Both the position numbers and the translations under genes were made by a program. From positions 1 to 64,000 of the forward strand of contig JNET01034401.1 in NCBI GenBank assembly GCA_000697455.1: a stretch of 64,000 bases of DNA, in the 5' to 3' direction. Below, one piece after another: positions 1 through 10,764 of this stretch. Below the pieces are notes generated by a model, which made no database searches, was not told where the DNA came from, and was given only the letters and a program-made list of their open reading frames with translations. Source of the stretch: Basidiobolus heterosporus B8920 (Eukaryota > Basidiobolomycota > Basidiobolomycetes > Basidiobolales > Basidiobolaceae). The first letter of the stretch is position 1, and each line of letters opens with the position of its first letter.

Positions 1-2
1 TC

Positions 3-362
3 AAGAACTGGCTTTCAAAGCACTATGTAGACTCCAGGTCATGTTGGAGAATAATACTTGGTGACCCTGCTGTGAAAAGATTTGCAGACTATGTTGATCA
101 GTCTGAAAATCAAAAAATGGCATACTCTATCTATCTGACAGACCTTTGGCAGGATTACCTCAAGACTCACACCCCCTTCTTGCTTAATGTTAATCCTTTC
201 TTTCACAATATGGTTCAACTTGTAGATAAGCCTCTACTTCCATTACTCATGCCCCCATCACCACTAAATCTTGCACTCAGCTCTCAGGAGCTTGACAGTT
301 TAGCTCATTTACTTGCTAAGAATGATTCCAGTCTGTATACTCTTGTTAAAAAGCTGCACTAG
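3..362 (+). CDS. C-terminal part of unknown protein, module copy 1
   Basis: Reading frame open from the left edge to a TAG stop, so the gene is cut by the window and its start is not visible. About 119 residues are seen. I do not recognise the family. The last 75 residues contain the pattern LWQDYLKTHTPFLL, then a VD and LLMPPSPLN. The same pattern recurs in the next reading frame (MWHSYLRVHTPFLN, VD, LVIPPKPLN). The two are therefore diverged copies of one module. No signal peptide or membrane segment is visible in the part present. It could be the tail of a mobile-element protein or of a lineage-specific gene family; nothing here decides. Confidence 0.5.
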   Translation, partial: KNWLSKHYVDSRSCWRIILGDPAVKRFADYVDQSENQKMAYSIYLTDLWQDYLKTHTPFLLNVNPFFHNMVQLVDKPLLPLLMPPSPLNLALSSQELDSLAHLLAKNDSSLYTLVKKLH

Positions 363-397
363 CAGCAAATAGCTTCTTTGTTTTAATTTATTGAAAT

Positions 398-840
398 AAA
401 GATTTCACCTGTTGGTGATTGTCACCCCCTACTAAAATGCGCAAAGCTAAAAAGCCCTCCCTTGTTACTGAAGATCACCTGTTAGACATGTGGCACAGCT
501 ATCTTAGAGTTCATACCCCTTTCTTGAATCATTTAATACCTGGGTTCTGCTCTATAATGAATTGTGTTGATACAACTCACCTCCAGTTAGTTATCCCACC
601 TAAACCCTTGAATTGCATTTTCACACAAGAACTCTATTTAATTAAATGTCATCTTCAGCAAGAAACCAGATATAGGTTAGATTATTCACTTAAGATGTTT
701 CCTTCCTCTTAACTGGCTTCTTTAGTTGTAGTTAGTTAGCTTAATTACCTTTTACAATTAAAGATTTCACCTCCTTGGGACTTTCCCTCTCCTAAATTTA
801 AGGGTCTCCACCCCTTTCTTAAGTCATTTACTTGGTTATT
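398..840 (+). repeat. Tandem duplication with a degenerate third unit
   Basis: AAAGATTTCACCT occurs at 398-410 and 760-772, 362 bases apart. The third copy keeps a stretch resembling codons for the HTPFL motif (CCACCCCTTTCTTAAGTCAT at about 808-827, compared with CATACCCCTTTCTTGAATCA in unit 2) and then decays. The sequence between each stop codon and the next AAAGATTTCACCT is also similar. I read it as serial duplication of a gene 3' end, with the last copy already broken. Confidence 0.55.
437..712 (+). CDS. Unknown 91-residue protein, module copy 2
   Basis: Starts at the first ATG after the previous stop and runs 91 codons without an intron. It begins with a basic stretch (MRKAKKPS) and then carries the same HTPFL...PPxPLN module as the frame to its left. 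Protein similarity to the left copy is clear by eye over about 55 residues. It looks like a duplicated 3' half of the left gene that may or may not be expressed on its own. The shared sequence AAAGATTTCACCT precedes this copy (398-410) and recurs 362 bases later (760-772), which marks the repeat unit. Function unknown. Confidence 0.4.
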   Translation: MRKAKKPSLVTEDHLLDMWHSYLRVHTPFLNHLIPGFCSIMNCVDTTHLQLVIPPKPLNCIFTQELYLIKCHLQQETRYRLDYSLKMFPSS

Positions 841-1158
841 CAAACAATTAGCGTAGAAGTGGTATTGACCCTGTATTATTATTATCGAGTCTCAACATTA
901 ATCTCAAATCTCAATCTAAGACCTGATTTAAATCTATTCATTTAATTCCATAAGAGCGGGGGTCCAACTGGGGTACCAAGTATATCCGACTAATGCCATG
1001 TAACATATCAACAATACTCATTTCTTTTTGGCTTTCTTTGGTATTACTACAATCAATTGATATACCAGTCTACATACCAGCCTATATACCCTTAACAAAG
1101 CGATATTATCTTCTTGGCTCTTTACAACTGAGCATAATACATTTGTACTAATATTGCT
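841..1158. other. Intergenic, no gene seen
   Basis: Upstream region of the PSI-domain gene. It holds three close copies of ATACCAGYCT/ATACCC-like sequence at about 1060-1090 (period 12-14 bases). No further coding signal was seen. Confidence 0.4.
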
Positions 1159-2004
1159 ATGATGCTTCGATTTGTATATTATTTCCTTCGCATCTTATTC
1201 TTAATCCACGTTATAAGCGATGTCGGCTATTCCCAAGGAAGCTCTTTAGGTAAGTCCAGACTTTACAAATAGATACATTTCTCGAATTTAGTGAATGTAA
1301 AGTCAGAATTAAATAACCTACACTCACTGTAGATGAATGTAGTATCTACAGAGATTGCTCTTCTTGTAGTTCTAAATCTGGCTGTGGTTTTTGTGGTATT
1401 GTAAGTACGAAAAGAGTTGCTTTTTCCATTTCTTCTACTCCTCAAACATTCTATAATAAAACGTTTTAGAGTAACCAGTGTATTGCAGGTGGATGGTTTG
1501 AACCTAACAACGAAACTGAGTGTCAACCCCAAGATTACTTGTATTATCAGTGCTATGGTAATATATCTCGATGCTTTTCTTTTATCTATCTATCTAACTT
1601 ACATTTTAGTGCCCAATTCCCATCTCTTTCGCGCCGTTGTACTTGGTGTGGTGGGGATCTTACTTGCCTTAACTCTGTACAGTTTATGGATATGTTTAAG
1701 TAGTGTATTTACGCCCGCCGAAAAAGTGTTATTACTACCAGGGCTTGATCGACGTATCTCATATAGCACCCTTTGGGAGGAACCCGAACCAGAATCTGAG
1801 TCATCGGTGCCTCATTCCTGGGAAGCCTGGTTCATCCAGGACAAACAAAACCATAAGCTAAAGAACAAACAAGACGAAGATTCCATTGAGACTTCATCCA
1901 CTACTTCCTCGATCCTAGGCGGCTCACCTGACACTGGCACTTGGTTAGCCAGAAAAAGAGATCTTATCGAGAAGTATTTAAACTCTGGTTACAAACGTCG
2001 TTAG
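1159..2004 (+). CDS. PSI-domain single-pass membrane protein
   Basis: Exons 1159-1249, 1333-1400, 1470-1557 and 1610-2004 join in phase to give 213 residues. Residues 1-26 form a signal peptide ending near GYSQG. Next comes a cysteine-rich segment, DCSSCSSKSGCGFC followed by CIAGGWF...C...C, which matches the PSI (plexin-semaphorin-integrin) fold of short disulphide-bonded extracellular modules. A hydrophobic segment (VVLGVVGILLALTLYSLWIC) then crosses the membrane. A cytoplasmic tail of about 90 residues, rich in Ser, Glu and Lys, ends the protein. I predict a small surface or secretory-pathway membrane protein; the partner is unknown. All three introns are short and canonical, and the cysteine pattern continues across two splice sites, which supports the model. 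Confidence 0.75.
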
Positions 2005-2523
2005 CCTTGTTCACAAGCACACGATATGCAACCAACTGACCATTCCCTCTAATTTACTTTCGGAATACAAAGCCAAGATACCCTAGATGTGGTTTTGGTC
2101 TGCTCTCATATCAATCACGTGACACCGCTGAAACAGGCATTCATGATGAAAACCACTGTCGTATATATGCCTAGAATAACATCAATCCAGCTTTAATTGT
2201 AATATTAACCACCTTTTAGTAACTCCCTCGATAATTTTGTTGCAATCTCCTACCTAAACGAATATATTTTGAACATCTTGACAATGTTTCTTTAAGATAC
2301 GTAAACTGAATATACCATTGATTCGATACATAAATGTTCAGCAAGAAAAGTTTATTTTTGAATGACTAAGGACGGTAAGTAAATGAATGATGCAACTGAT
2401 GGGTTACGGTGAAGATGCTACGACCATCAAGTGGTTGATAAGCGAAATGTACAGTCAATGATGTCCGGCTAACCCAAGAAAGGTGAACAATGAGCGGTGA
2501 TTAAGTATAAGTATACCAGTTGC
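2005..2523. other. Intergenic, no gene seen
   Basis: Between convergent 3' ends of the PSI gene (+) and the small gene on the minus strand. No coding, repeat or RNA signal recognised. Confidence 0.4.
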
Positions 2524-2748
2524 TTAACGGAACTTGGCTTTCTCAGCTTCACTCTTTAGGTTTTCCTTAAAGGTTTGTGCAAAAGTGGTGGCTTTCTTGG
2601 AGGCATCAGCAACGAAGGGAACTCCTTTTTGTGAAATGGTTGTGACATGCTCGTGAGTCTTGGCAGCAAGACGCTGGAAGCCAGGGTTTTGTACAAGCTT
2701 CTCAGTGATGAATTGGTTAGCCCAGTAGTTGATCAGTTTGCCGAACAT
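2524..2748 (-). CDS. Small unknown protein, 74 residues
   Basis: Intronless frame of 74 codons starting at ATG 2748. The protein is amphipathic and basic, rich in Lys, Ala, Thr and Phe, with no signal peptide or membrane segment (MFGKLINYWANQF at the N-terminus, ...AEKAKFR at the end). It resembles the small conserved fungal proteins often annotated as hypothetical, but I cannot name a family. The reading frame has coding-like composition and a clean start. It could also be an exon of a longer gene, though no splice signal was needed to explain it. Confidence 0.5.
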   Translation of the reverse strand: MFGKLINYWANQFITEKLVQNPGFQRLAAKTHEHVTTISQKGVPFVADASKKATTFAQTFKENLKSEAEKAKFR

Positions 2749-3414
2749 GTGTGTAGTGGATTTTCAACAGCAAGAAAATGAACACACAAATTTTACGCTT
2801 CGTCGCCTTATATAGGACATTTGAACTCCATTGAAAGAATTTTCGATATGGTTTGCCGCAGCTCCAATAGACACCTCCATTTGGTAGCCCTGTTTAACAG
2901 TCCAAAGCCGCTTAAAGATCTGATTTGTAAGAAATTACCGACTATAAGAATATCCACCCAATCGTGTAGATTCCGAATACCTCGATTCCCCAAACTTTTG
3001 ATTGTTTCATATTGATCTTTATGCTTCCACCGAATTCCCCACTATTTTCCCCACTAAGCTACTGAATCATTCAGCATATAGCCTCAGATTCAAAGGATGA
3101 GCGGTTTTCTCAATCATGGGATTTAGGATTGTGCCACTAGATTGATGGTTGAGCCTAAATATCAAGGAATGTAAACATAGTGCAGCAACCAATAAAACGC
3201 AAAAGATGTGATGTCCATCAACCCATCAACTCCCAGTAAAGTGTCCCTAAGCTCCTTACATTTGCAGTTGTCAGGCAAAAACAGTATAACACTGCATGCA
3301 CAGAAATGCAAGCAAATATAGAATTGATACTCTACAAGGCCCCTCTAAGGGCCAGCTAATCTTATATATTACAAGGTAGCGTGACTGCTTTAACAGAGAT
3401 ATACAACCTTGTCA
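2749..3414. other. Intergenic, divergent promoter region
   Basis: Separates the minus-strand small gene from the SNARE gene on the plus strand. Short open frames on both strands at 2808-3015 overlap each other and show no family signal. Nothing else supported. Confidence 0.35.
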
Positions 3415-4683
3415 ATGTCTTTCTATGAGTTATCTAACACAGTGGATATATTGGGTTCAGAGGAGGTCTCAGACTGCGTCTTGTTGAACCTAAGCACCCC
3501 AGGTAAGTACCCCAGGTGAAGCCAGGGATGACACCAGTAGACGCAGGAATGAACTTGTATATTTACCTCTTGAATTAGATTCATCCGCAAGGCAGTACAA
3601 TGATTTGATCAAGTCACTAACCCATCGTACACACACAATATCCGGAAATGTCACAGCCATTCAAAAGCTGATTGATGTAGAGAAGAGTGACACTCGGGAA
3701 GAAATGTAATATTTGATTCACAATGGCTTATTTTCTAAGAAACTGGTTAACTATTATCATTCACCATCCAATTTAAACATTCAATTTGTAGAAATAATCA
3801 AGTAAAAGTCACCAGAGAGTTGGTTAAGTGGGTCAATACAGATCTTAGAAAATTGGCCAATTTCAACTGGAGTCAGGAGGCCGTACGGGTATGTGGCTTG
3901 TAGATTATATTTGTTTGTTGTCCACTCGACAAAAGCTGACCTTTTGCAATAAAGAGACAGAGAAAAGCTGAATATCAAAAGCTTTTAAAAGATTTTCAGC
4001 TTGTACTCGATCAGTTCCAAAGTATCCAACGTATTTCTGTCAGAAGAACAAGAGACTATGTAGATTCTGTAAAGAACCAAAATATACGCAATGACGAGAG
4101 GTAGTTTGAGCTTATGTGTCAAGAATAACAAGCCATATTAAATTATGAAGGTTATGCTGACATTTTTGTTTGTGCAGCTTTACTGCTCAGGAAGAAAACG
4201 AAGAGGCTGAACAGCCACTACTCAACTCTGGAACTAGGTAAATATATAGCAAGAGCTGATATAAGCGCCTGACAAAGATTAACCTCAAATAGATATCAAC
4301 AACAGATACTGTCCAATGAATTGGAATGGCACGAATCTCTAGTGAATGAGCGTGAAGTAGAGATACGTGAAATAGAGAGAGGTATAACCGAGTTAAACGA
4401 GATATTTTACGACCTTGGCAATATTGTACATTCGCAGCAATCTTTACTAGGTGATATACCAAGTCACATGATGCATCTATGCTATACTTTATTGACACAT
4501 TTTTATATAATATTAGATAACATAGAAAACAACGTCACCCTAATGTCTATGAACATTTCATATGCAAACGACGAACTCTCCAAGACCAACCGATATATGC
4601 GGCAGCGAAAACACTGCCTATCTTATTTGTTTATTGTTTTAACATTAATCACCTTCATACTACTTTTGCTCGTTATAATCTGA
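3415..4683 (+). CDS. Syntaxin-type Qa-SNARE (Pep12/syntaxin-7 like)
   Basis: Exons 3415-3502, 3579-3705, 3792-3888, 3955-4100, 4178-4237, 4293-4450 and 4517-4683 join in phase to 280 residues. The N-terminal half forms the helical regulatory part, including the typical KLLKDFQLVLDQFQSIQ. A linker EEAEQPLL follows. The SNARE helix runs from about ERGITELNEIFYDLGNIV to LLDNIENNV, with the glutamine of the zero layer in the expected region. The protein ends in a tail anchor (LSYLFIVLTLITFILLLLVI). The family mediates fusion at endosomes or the vacuole. Similarity in the linker and SNARE helix points to the Pep12/syntaxin-7/12 group, but the subgroup is an inference. The last intron is 66 bases and stop-free. 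Confidence 0.85.
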
Positions 4684-4829
4684 AGGAAACAAAGTGATTT
4701 GCAACCATCTCAATAAATAAACTTGGACGCAGAATGATGTATGTATCCACATTAGCGTGACAACCGATGAAGCATCACGTTTATTAGCGTTTATATGGAC
4801 AGTTCTTATAGTCTAGTGAAGTAGTAGCA

Positions 4830-6381
4830 TTATTTGTACGGATTAAAGCGGGATGAGCTAGGTGTAACCTAAAAGTGGCAAACAATTTGGTAAATAGTTC
4901 CTTCTTTACTGCTACAAGTGGAGCTACAAACGGATGCAACAAGGTATTACCTTAGCCACAGAGGGTGATTGTTTTGAGGTAAATGAGTTCAGTGCATTGG
5001 TTCCGTTAGCATCCCAATAGCAAAGTTTGGCATCTTCACCGCCGGAAATCAGGATTCCTGACTAGATGAAAAGTGAAGGTAAGGCCTGTGAACGAAAAGG
5101 CACGGAAATAAATCAAATAATAAACTTACTGGAACATCCCAATATACACTTCGAACAATATCAGTGTGACCGCCACTCAATACATCGCACAGTTGAAGAG
5201 AGTCTGAGTTAACATGGAAGATTCCCATATCACCCCTATAGAAAATTCATGAGTGAGCTGTGTGAAAATGGTTCTGAGATGGTTCTATTCTACCTCTACT
5301 TACTCTGTTGTGCCTCCAAGTAAGTATAATCTTTGAGCAGTGCTATCATAGCGACAATCGATAGCATAATTTAATGGAAATTGCTGTTCAACCGCTTGTC
5401 GAGTATCGCCAAAATTGGCCAAAACTTCGCCCTGATAACGAATGATCAGCTCTAGTATTCAGTATGTAATTCTGATAATTTAAAACCTACCTCGTGATTC
5501 CAGAGAGAGAAAGTTTCCATATGATTCAAGCAGTAAATATACTCGAAGGATGGGCCAAAGAAGCCAATTTTAGATACAGAAGATCCGGTGTTGGCAACTG
5601 CTAGCAAAGCATCATCTTCATGGATCGAGATGTCATAGGTACATATAAGTCCGTCAACTGCTCCACTGGTCAGCTTCTTAGGGTCATTTGGATGAAAGCG
5701 AACCTGATATAAAGTTACTTGGTCAATTGGATTCCCTAGTTCACTGTGATTTAGCGTCTAAGCTTACTTGAGTAATGTCATCGTTGTGTGATTCGAAGAA
5801 TTCCGTCACGCTTTTGTTTGCACGAACGTCCCTTAAAGAAAGTTGACTGTGTAAGAAACGGTTGACAAAAATTGTTTAGTCAACTTCGTGTTATTCGTAC
5901 CAGAACAGAATCTTCGCGTCATCATCAAGCTCAGTTCCAGCAGCAAGTGCAGTTTCGTCCGAGTTGAAATCAAAGCTAAGTAAAGATTCATTTTTGCTAG
6001 CTATAAGTAAGCTGGTAAGTGCAAGTCACTCAATGGTCAGGATTGTTGTTGTGCGTTACCTTTGAAAACTTGTGCTGGGCCATTGCTACTCCTCAAATCC
6101 CACACAGCTACTGAGCCGTCTTTGGAAGAGGAAACCAAAACGTTCTCTTGTTTATATTTGATTTCGGTCACATTATCTCGATGAAAATGAAGTGTATTCA
6201 AGATAGTCAATTTTTCTCGGTCGTAAGTTTTGATTTGATGGTTAGAAGCAGATACTGCGAAATGAGAAGAATTGGTAGAACTTGCTACGTCAAAGATATA
6301 GCTTTGGTCGAGTGAAAACAAGGTGGATCTTTTCAAGCATAATTGCGGAAATATAGTGAAGCTTGGTTTGGCTAGTCCCAT
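4830..6381 (-). CDS. WDR89: WD40-repeat protein, WDR89-like
   Basis: Minus-strand exons 6381-6060, 6000-5901, 5831-5768, 5703-5491, 5431-5304, 5235-5130, 5061-4951 and 4868-4830 join to 360 residues. WD signatures are plain: VAVWDLRSSN, AKILFW/DVR across a splice site, FSLWNHE, and KLCYWDANGTN near the end, with GGHTD-like turns between. Length and order fit the WDR89 family, single beta-propeller proteins of about 380 residues that are conserved in eukaryotes but poorly understood. There is no signal peptide or other domain, so a cytosolic or nuclear scaffold is likely. Other single-propeller families remain possible. The upstream region carries a telomere-like GGGTTAGGGTTA. Confidence 0.75.
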
Positions 6382-6803
6382 GTTGTATGTATTACTTGAC
6401 TCTTAGTCTATATTCCAAAGTCAAGCTAAAATCCGAAGATTCCAATGATTCAACATACATACTAGTCTGAATATTCCTTATCCCTAATTCAAATGGCCAT
6501 CAAGGTAGTTTTTTTTTTAAGTCTCAATTTTTTTTGTAGAATTCGGGTTAGGGTTATGGAGCAAGACAAGCCAGATTTTAACCAAAATGGTTTCCAGTTA
6601 ATCTGATTGCTACTCAATCCTGGTTTCCAAAGCCAGCCCCTTAAGATAAATCATTATGAAACAAGTCATGTACCATACAACGTAATCAACTTTGGGCCAA
6701 GTTTAGAAATATATCTGGTGGCTTGGTAACTTTAAGGTCAATTCCAGTAGCAGGGTATCAAGAACATAAGCAGCTTTGACTTTGTTTCCGAGAGCACAAA
6801 CAA
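6382..6803. other. Divergent promoter, WDR89-like / EF-hand genes
   Basis: About 420 bases between two divergent starts. Contains a T-rich tract at 6510-6535 and the telomere-like motif at 6545-6556. No coding signal. Confidence 0.4.
6545..6556 (-). promoter_or_regulatory. Telo-box-like motif
   Basis: GGGTTAGGGTTA on the plus strand, so TAACCCTAACCC facing the WDR89-like gene. A similar sequence stands upstream of the PRKRIP1 homologue. In plants and fungi such motifs occur in promoters of ribosome and growth genes; function here is inferred. Confidence 0.3.
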
Positions 6804-7379
6804 ATGAAGTTAAACGCAGTATTCGGCCTCATAAACTCGTTACTTGTACTCTTAGCTGTTGCAAGAGTTCAAGGTGAATTCGACCCCGATGAAGAACATA
6901 GCAACTATGGAGATATGGAGAAGGCTCGTTCGTAAGTATCTATTAGGCTTTACATTGTTACTGAAGGTGTTATGTGCTAAGAGATGCTCACACTCTTGTA
7001 TGATAGTTTCGTCAAATCTTTTCTCTCGCAAAAGAAGTCCAAGGACTCGCTAGAAGTGACTGAAGCAGATACTCCTTATTTCCTCTTCAATGTATACGAT
7101 ACAGATGGAGATGGCTATCTAGACGGGAACGAGTTACGCAATGGGTTTAAGGAGTTTGAGGAAGAGACGAACGGAAAAATGCATCACTCTTTGAAGGCAT
7201 TGAATGAATACGTGGATCATGTCTTAGGAGAAGATGATATTGATGGAGAGTAAGTTAGGCCTAACCCTAAGCTCGCAGAATTCATGCTATTGTCGTCCGC
7301 TAACTCTATTCTTTTTTCCAGTGGTAAAATCTCTATGGAGGAGTATCTAGCGAGCCAGGAATACCATGATTCTGATTGA
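6804..7379 (+). CDS. Secreted EF-hand protein, MCFD2-like
   Basis: Exons 6804-6931, 7007-7249 and 7322-7379 give 142 residues. A signal peptide covers residues 1-24 (cut near VQG). Two calcium loops follow: DTDGDGYLDGNE, and DDIDGDGKISMEE, which is split by the second intron. Spacing between them, a conserved hydrophobic helix pattern and the small size fit MCFD2-type cargo-receptor cofactors of the ER-Golgi path. The protein ends in EYHDSD without a KDEL-type retention signal. It could instead be another secretory EF-hand protein. The 26 bases carrying the last residues and the stop codon are duplicated in tandem just after the gene. Confidence 0.7.
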
Positions 7380-7405
7380 GCCAGGAATACCATGATTCTG
7401 ATTGA
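7354..7405 (+). repeat. 26-bp tandem duplication across a stop codon
   Basis: Two identical 26-base units (7354-7379 and 7380-7405), starting GCCAGGAATACC, cover the last codons and TGA of the EF-hand gene and then repeat outside it. A recent slippage event; the protein end is unchanged because the first copy keeps the stop. Confidence 0.85.
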
Positions 7406-7622
7406 GGTTGCCCGCCATTCTGGCTCTTAGCTCTTCCATCAAGTACCACACACACTAATAAAATCGTTATGGTTAATGGATTACCAATGACTACTAATGA
7501 AATCCAAGTTTGATTTACTAGTGAAATTCGAAAGAAAAAAAAATTCTTGCTTTCTTTTTTACCAAAGATAAATCTTGAATGTTTAGGTTTGAAGGTTCAA
7601 GGTTCATTTTATTGTCAACCAA

Positions 7623-8143
7623 ATGTCACAAAAAATCTCCAAAAAGGCCTTAGAGGGTCTCCTTAGAGACCTGAACGGTAACCCAGCTCGCAAAGAAACC
7701 ACCAAAGTAAAGAAAGTAAACAAACTACCTGACACTAAGAAGGGGTTGAAAAAATTCAAACTTGCTCAACGACTTCAATCGAAGAAAAAAGAAACGAAAT
7801 CTTTTGTTAATCCGCTTGGTACGTGTATAGATAATATAAACATCGTCTGTATCAGCCCTACTAACTTCAGCATTCTATTGCTAGATGTACTTCGTAGTGA
7901 GAAAGAGATCCAAGAAGAAATCTTTCAAAAGAATTTGGAATATTTCAAAAGCACCGCAAAAACCAGTTCCTCTGAGAAGGAACTTAAGAAACAGGTACCT
8001 ATTTTGATCAACGAATGCATGGACAATGAATCCATTTTATTAAACTCCCACTTTTTTAGGTTCTCGAGCGTTTAAGAGCATCCTCACAACCCAAGGAATC
8101 GAAAAAACAACTCGATTCTGATGACGAAGATCTTTATGAATAG
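7623..8143 (+). CDS. Small Lys-rich protein of unknown function
   Basis: Exons 7623-7818, 7885-7994 and 8060-8143 give 129 residues, about a quarter of them Lys. The N-terminal part is strongly basic (KKVNKLPDTKKGLKKFKL). The middle is a predicted helix with many Glu, and the end is acidic (LDSDDEDLYE). There is no signal peptide or membrane segment. The composition resembles small nucleolar or ribosome-assembly factors, but I recognise no signature and do not assign a function. Splice sites are canonical and the frame holds through both introns, so the gene itself is well supported. Confidence 0.65.
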
Positions 8144-8498
8144 ACATAATGCTCTCAGAGCTCTTCGATATAAGCAATGCACACCATAGGAGCCTTCGTA
8201 TACATAGAAGTTTAAATCCCACAACCACGCAATCCCACATATATCAATAGAACATTCGCTTAATTATCCATCAAACGAGAGCACCTATGGCGTTGTTACA
8301 GTTACTTTTCACCCCGTTGTCAAATAAAAATAATTTCACTCCAGCAGAGGAGCTCAGTATTACGCTTGCATTTCAAGTATATGAATGCCACCAAGTCGTA
8401 GAGTTTTAGGAAGTTTTCTATTTATTACGAGTATCTAACCGTAGTATTCTTCGTGAACGAGATTATCTTTACACCAGAATGCTTGAGAAAGTAGCAGC
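8144..8498. other. Intergenic between convergent genes
   Basis: Holds the 3' ends of the Lys-rich gene (+) and the primase gene (-). Nothing else seen. Confidence 0.4.
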
Positions 8499-10404
8499 TT
8501 AGAAGTCTGTCGATGGTGTATCTAAAAAATAGCATGTGATAAGTGAAGCTGATTTGTTAAAATCGCAACGGTCCTGAGCTACCTTTCCTGGATTGAATAG
8601 TATCGCTCACCATGCGATTGACGAATTCATCGAACACTTCGATGTGCTCTTTCAAGGCAGTTTTCTTGTAGTCTTTGATATCACGTTAGAATCGGTTATA
8701 GCCGAAGAATCAAATGAACTTGTAAGTACCTGGCAGCTTTCGCTCACTTTCTTGGATAGGATTTAACTGGTCATAGTCGTTGATTTGTTGTATCAGTTGA
8801 GTGATGGTCGGGACCTCTAACGGATTGAATTCCTCGCATGTCTTTGGATCAATCGGCACACAAACACGTCCTGAACATTCTCTTAGTATTCAGTTCAGAC
8901 TCAACACTTACGGGACGCAATTACCTGTTTTAGGATGCACACAGAACGGACTCTTCAACAAGTGATTCAATTGAATGGATACGTTCCCATCAAGTCTAGG
9001 ATAGCAATACTGAAAAATAATATCTCGTTTGGCCAACTCGATACCCTTAGTCTTCTGCTTGGGTTTCTGTTCGAGGAAGCGTTAGTAAACTGAGATGAGA
9101 TAGGGCTGGGAATGCAAGCCTAAATGGAATGGTTACCCTTGAGTTACAGGCGGATTCAATCTCCTTGGCTAAATCATCCCAGCGTTCAGTGGAAGGACGG
9201 CCCGGGTTATTCTCCCACTTTTGGGAGAGTTCACTGCATATATCTGGTTGATGATAAACAACTATTCCTGAAATAAGGTGATATGAGATGTGCATACTTT
9301 CGTCGGGGATAAGCGCCAATACTTTCGAATAGTGTTCTTTTTCTCGAAGAACATCCTGGTCCTTCAATATCAGTTGGGGGAAGCTTTCCTTTAAGATATC
9401 CAATGACGCACTAGACATGTATCAGTCATTTAATATGGTAACTACGAGCTTGGCTTTGCTAATAGATACTCACACGAGTGCTGGGTGCAATGTGTTTGGT
9501 AAATTGACCTTCTTCGTTTGCTGAACGCCACCCTAAATATTTCCCACCAGTTAGTTTAGGAACAATGATAAATCTTGATAGAAGCTTTGATAATACCCTA
9601 ATCACTTCCATAAAGCCTACTATGGCCTTTCGTCCTTCATTGGTGAGCTTTCGTGCTCGTTCATCGCATACCCAGCAATGGACACCACGACGACCACTGT
9701 AGACCCATAGCCGATTTTCAAAACCAAAATCCTCTATTCTTCAGTCAGTGAATTGTCAAGTAGGTTGGGTAGGGATGATAAGTACCGTATAATATCCGAT
9801 CGATCACTTTGATTGCAATGGTCATAAATTCCCAACATTTCAAGCATATGTCTCCTCCTCTGTCAAAAACGTTCAGTAAAAAGCCGGCTGTTATGAATTT
9901 CAAAAGAAAGCAGTGACATACGAGCAGCAAGTACGAATCTCATCATAATCCGTCATATCTATATCAAACACCAGCTCCTTTTCAATGGGTTGAAATGCTC
10001 CAGGCTTGATTGCTTTTTTATCTTTCGGCTGGGTACGAAAGTATTAGATTCGCTTGAAGAATTCTCACTCAATACGGACAATACAAACCTTAGCTGTATA
10101 TACGGCCCCAATATCGATCTTTGACGGACAGAGTCTAAGAAGCTCCTCCTTGAATTCCTTCCCGTCCTTGAAAGACAAGTAACGGAGATACGTATCATTT
10201 CCCAGAGTGAAACTAAACTCACGATTCGTGAAGGATTTGGTGGGGACTGAAGGAGAAGCCACGAGTCAAACAAACGTCTTGACAGATCAATGGAAGCACT
10301 AATTTCTTACCATTATCGTAAGTTAACCACCGAAAGCACGATTTATGTGGAAATAATCTCTGATAAAACTGACGTAGTAGTATAGGTTGATTCCCTTCTT
10401 CCAT
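8499..10404 (-). CDS. PRI1: DNA primase small (catalytic) subunit
   Basis: Twelve minus-strand exons: 10404-10311, 10246-10089, 10028-9922, 9859-9786, 9733-9597, 9532-9474, 9410-9298, 9243-9137, 9066-8925, 8870-8730, 8672-8583 and 8521-8499, coding 414 residues, the usual size. The protein makes RNA primers in the DNA polymerase alpha-primase complex in the nucleus. Seen: REFSFTL; the catalytic acidic motif DIDMTDYD; the zinc cluster [13 protein letters not shown]; the hallmark [12 protein letters not shown]; then [13 protein letters not shown] near the end. Every junction keeps phase and a recognisable stretch of the family. The last two exons are short and the least certain. I chose ATG 10404 rather than the upstream TTG. 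Confidence 0.93.
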
Positions 10405-10764
10405 GATCAATGCAGGTCGCGTAAATATATTAAAGGTCGAACAGATGCAAACCGCTGTACATAAACTTCCGTGTCAAAATAGAATTATATGAGTTGTTTA
10501 TTGTTTTGATGGTTAACTTTCAATGCCACTTGGATTCGAAATCTAGAAATCACTTCGTCCTGCAATTGTAGTTGAGATACACCAATGGGAGTACACAAAA
10601 TCCATCATCTTGATTCATGTAACATAGTATCGAAATCAACTCAGCATATAAATCTCCGAGAAACTATAGAATCCTCATCAGATGGAGATAGGGTCAGGAC
10701 TAGTAATAATGCAAGAATAGGTGTATTTCAGGCTATTTGATTTATTTATATTTATGTAAAGCTT
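10405..10764. other. Primase promoter region
   Basis: About 360 bases between the primase start and the 3' end of the PRKRIP1 homologue, both on the minus strand. No other feature seen. Confidence 0.4.
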
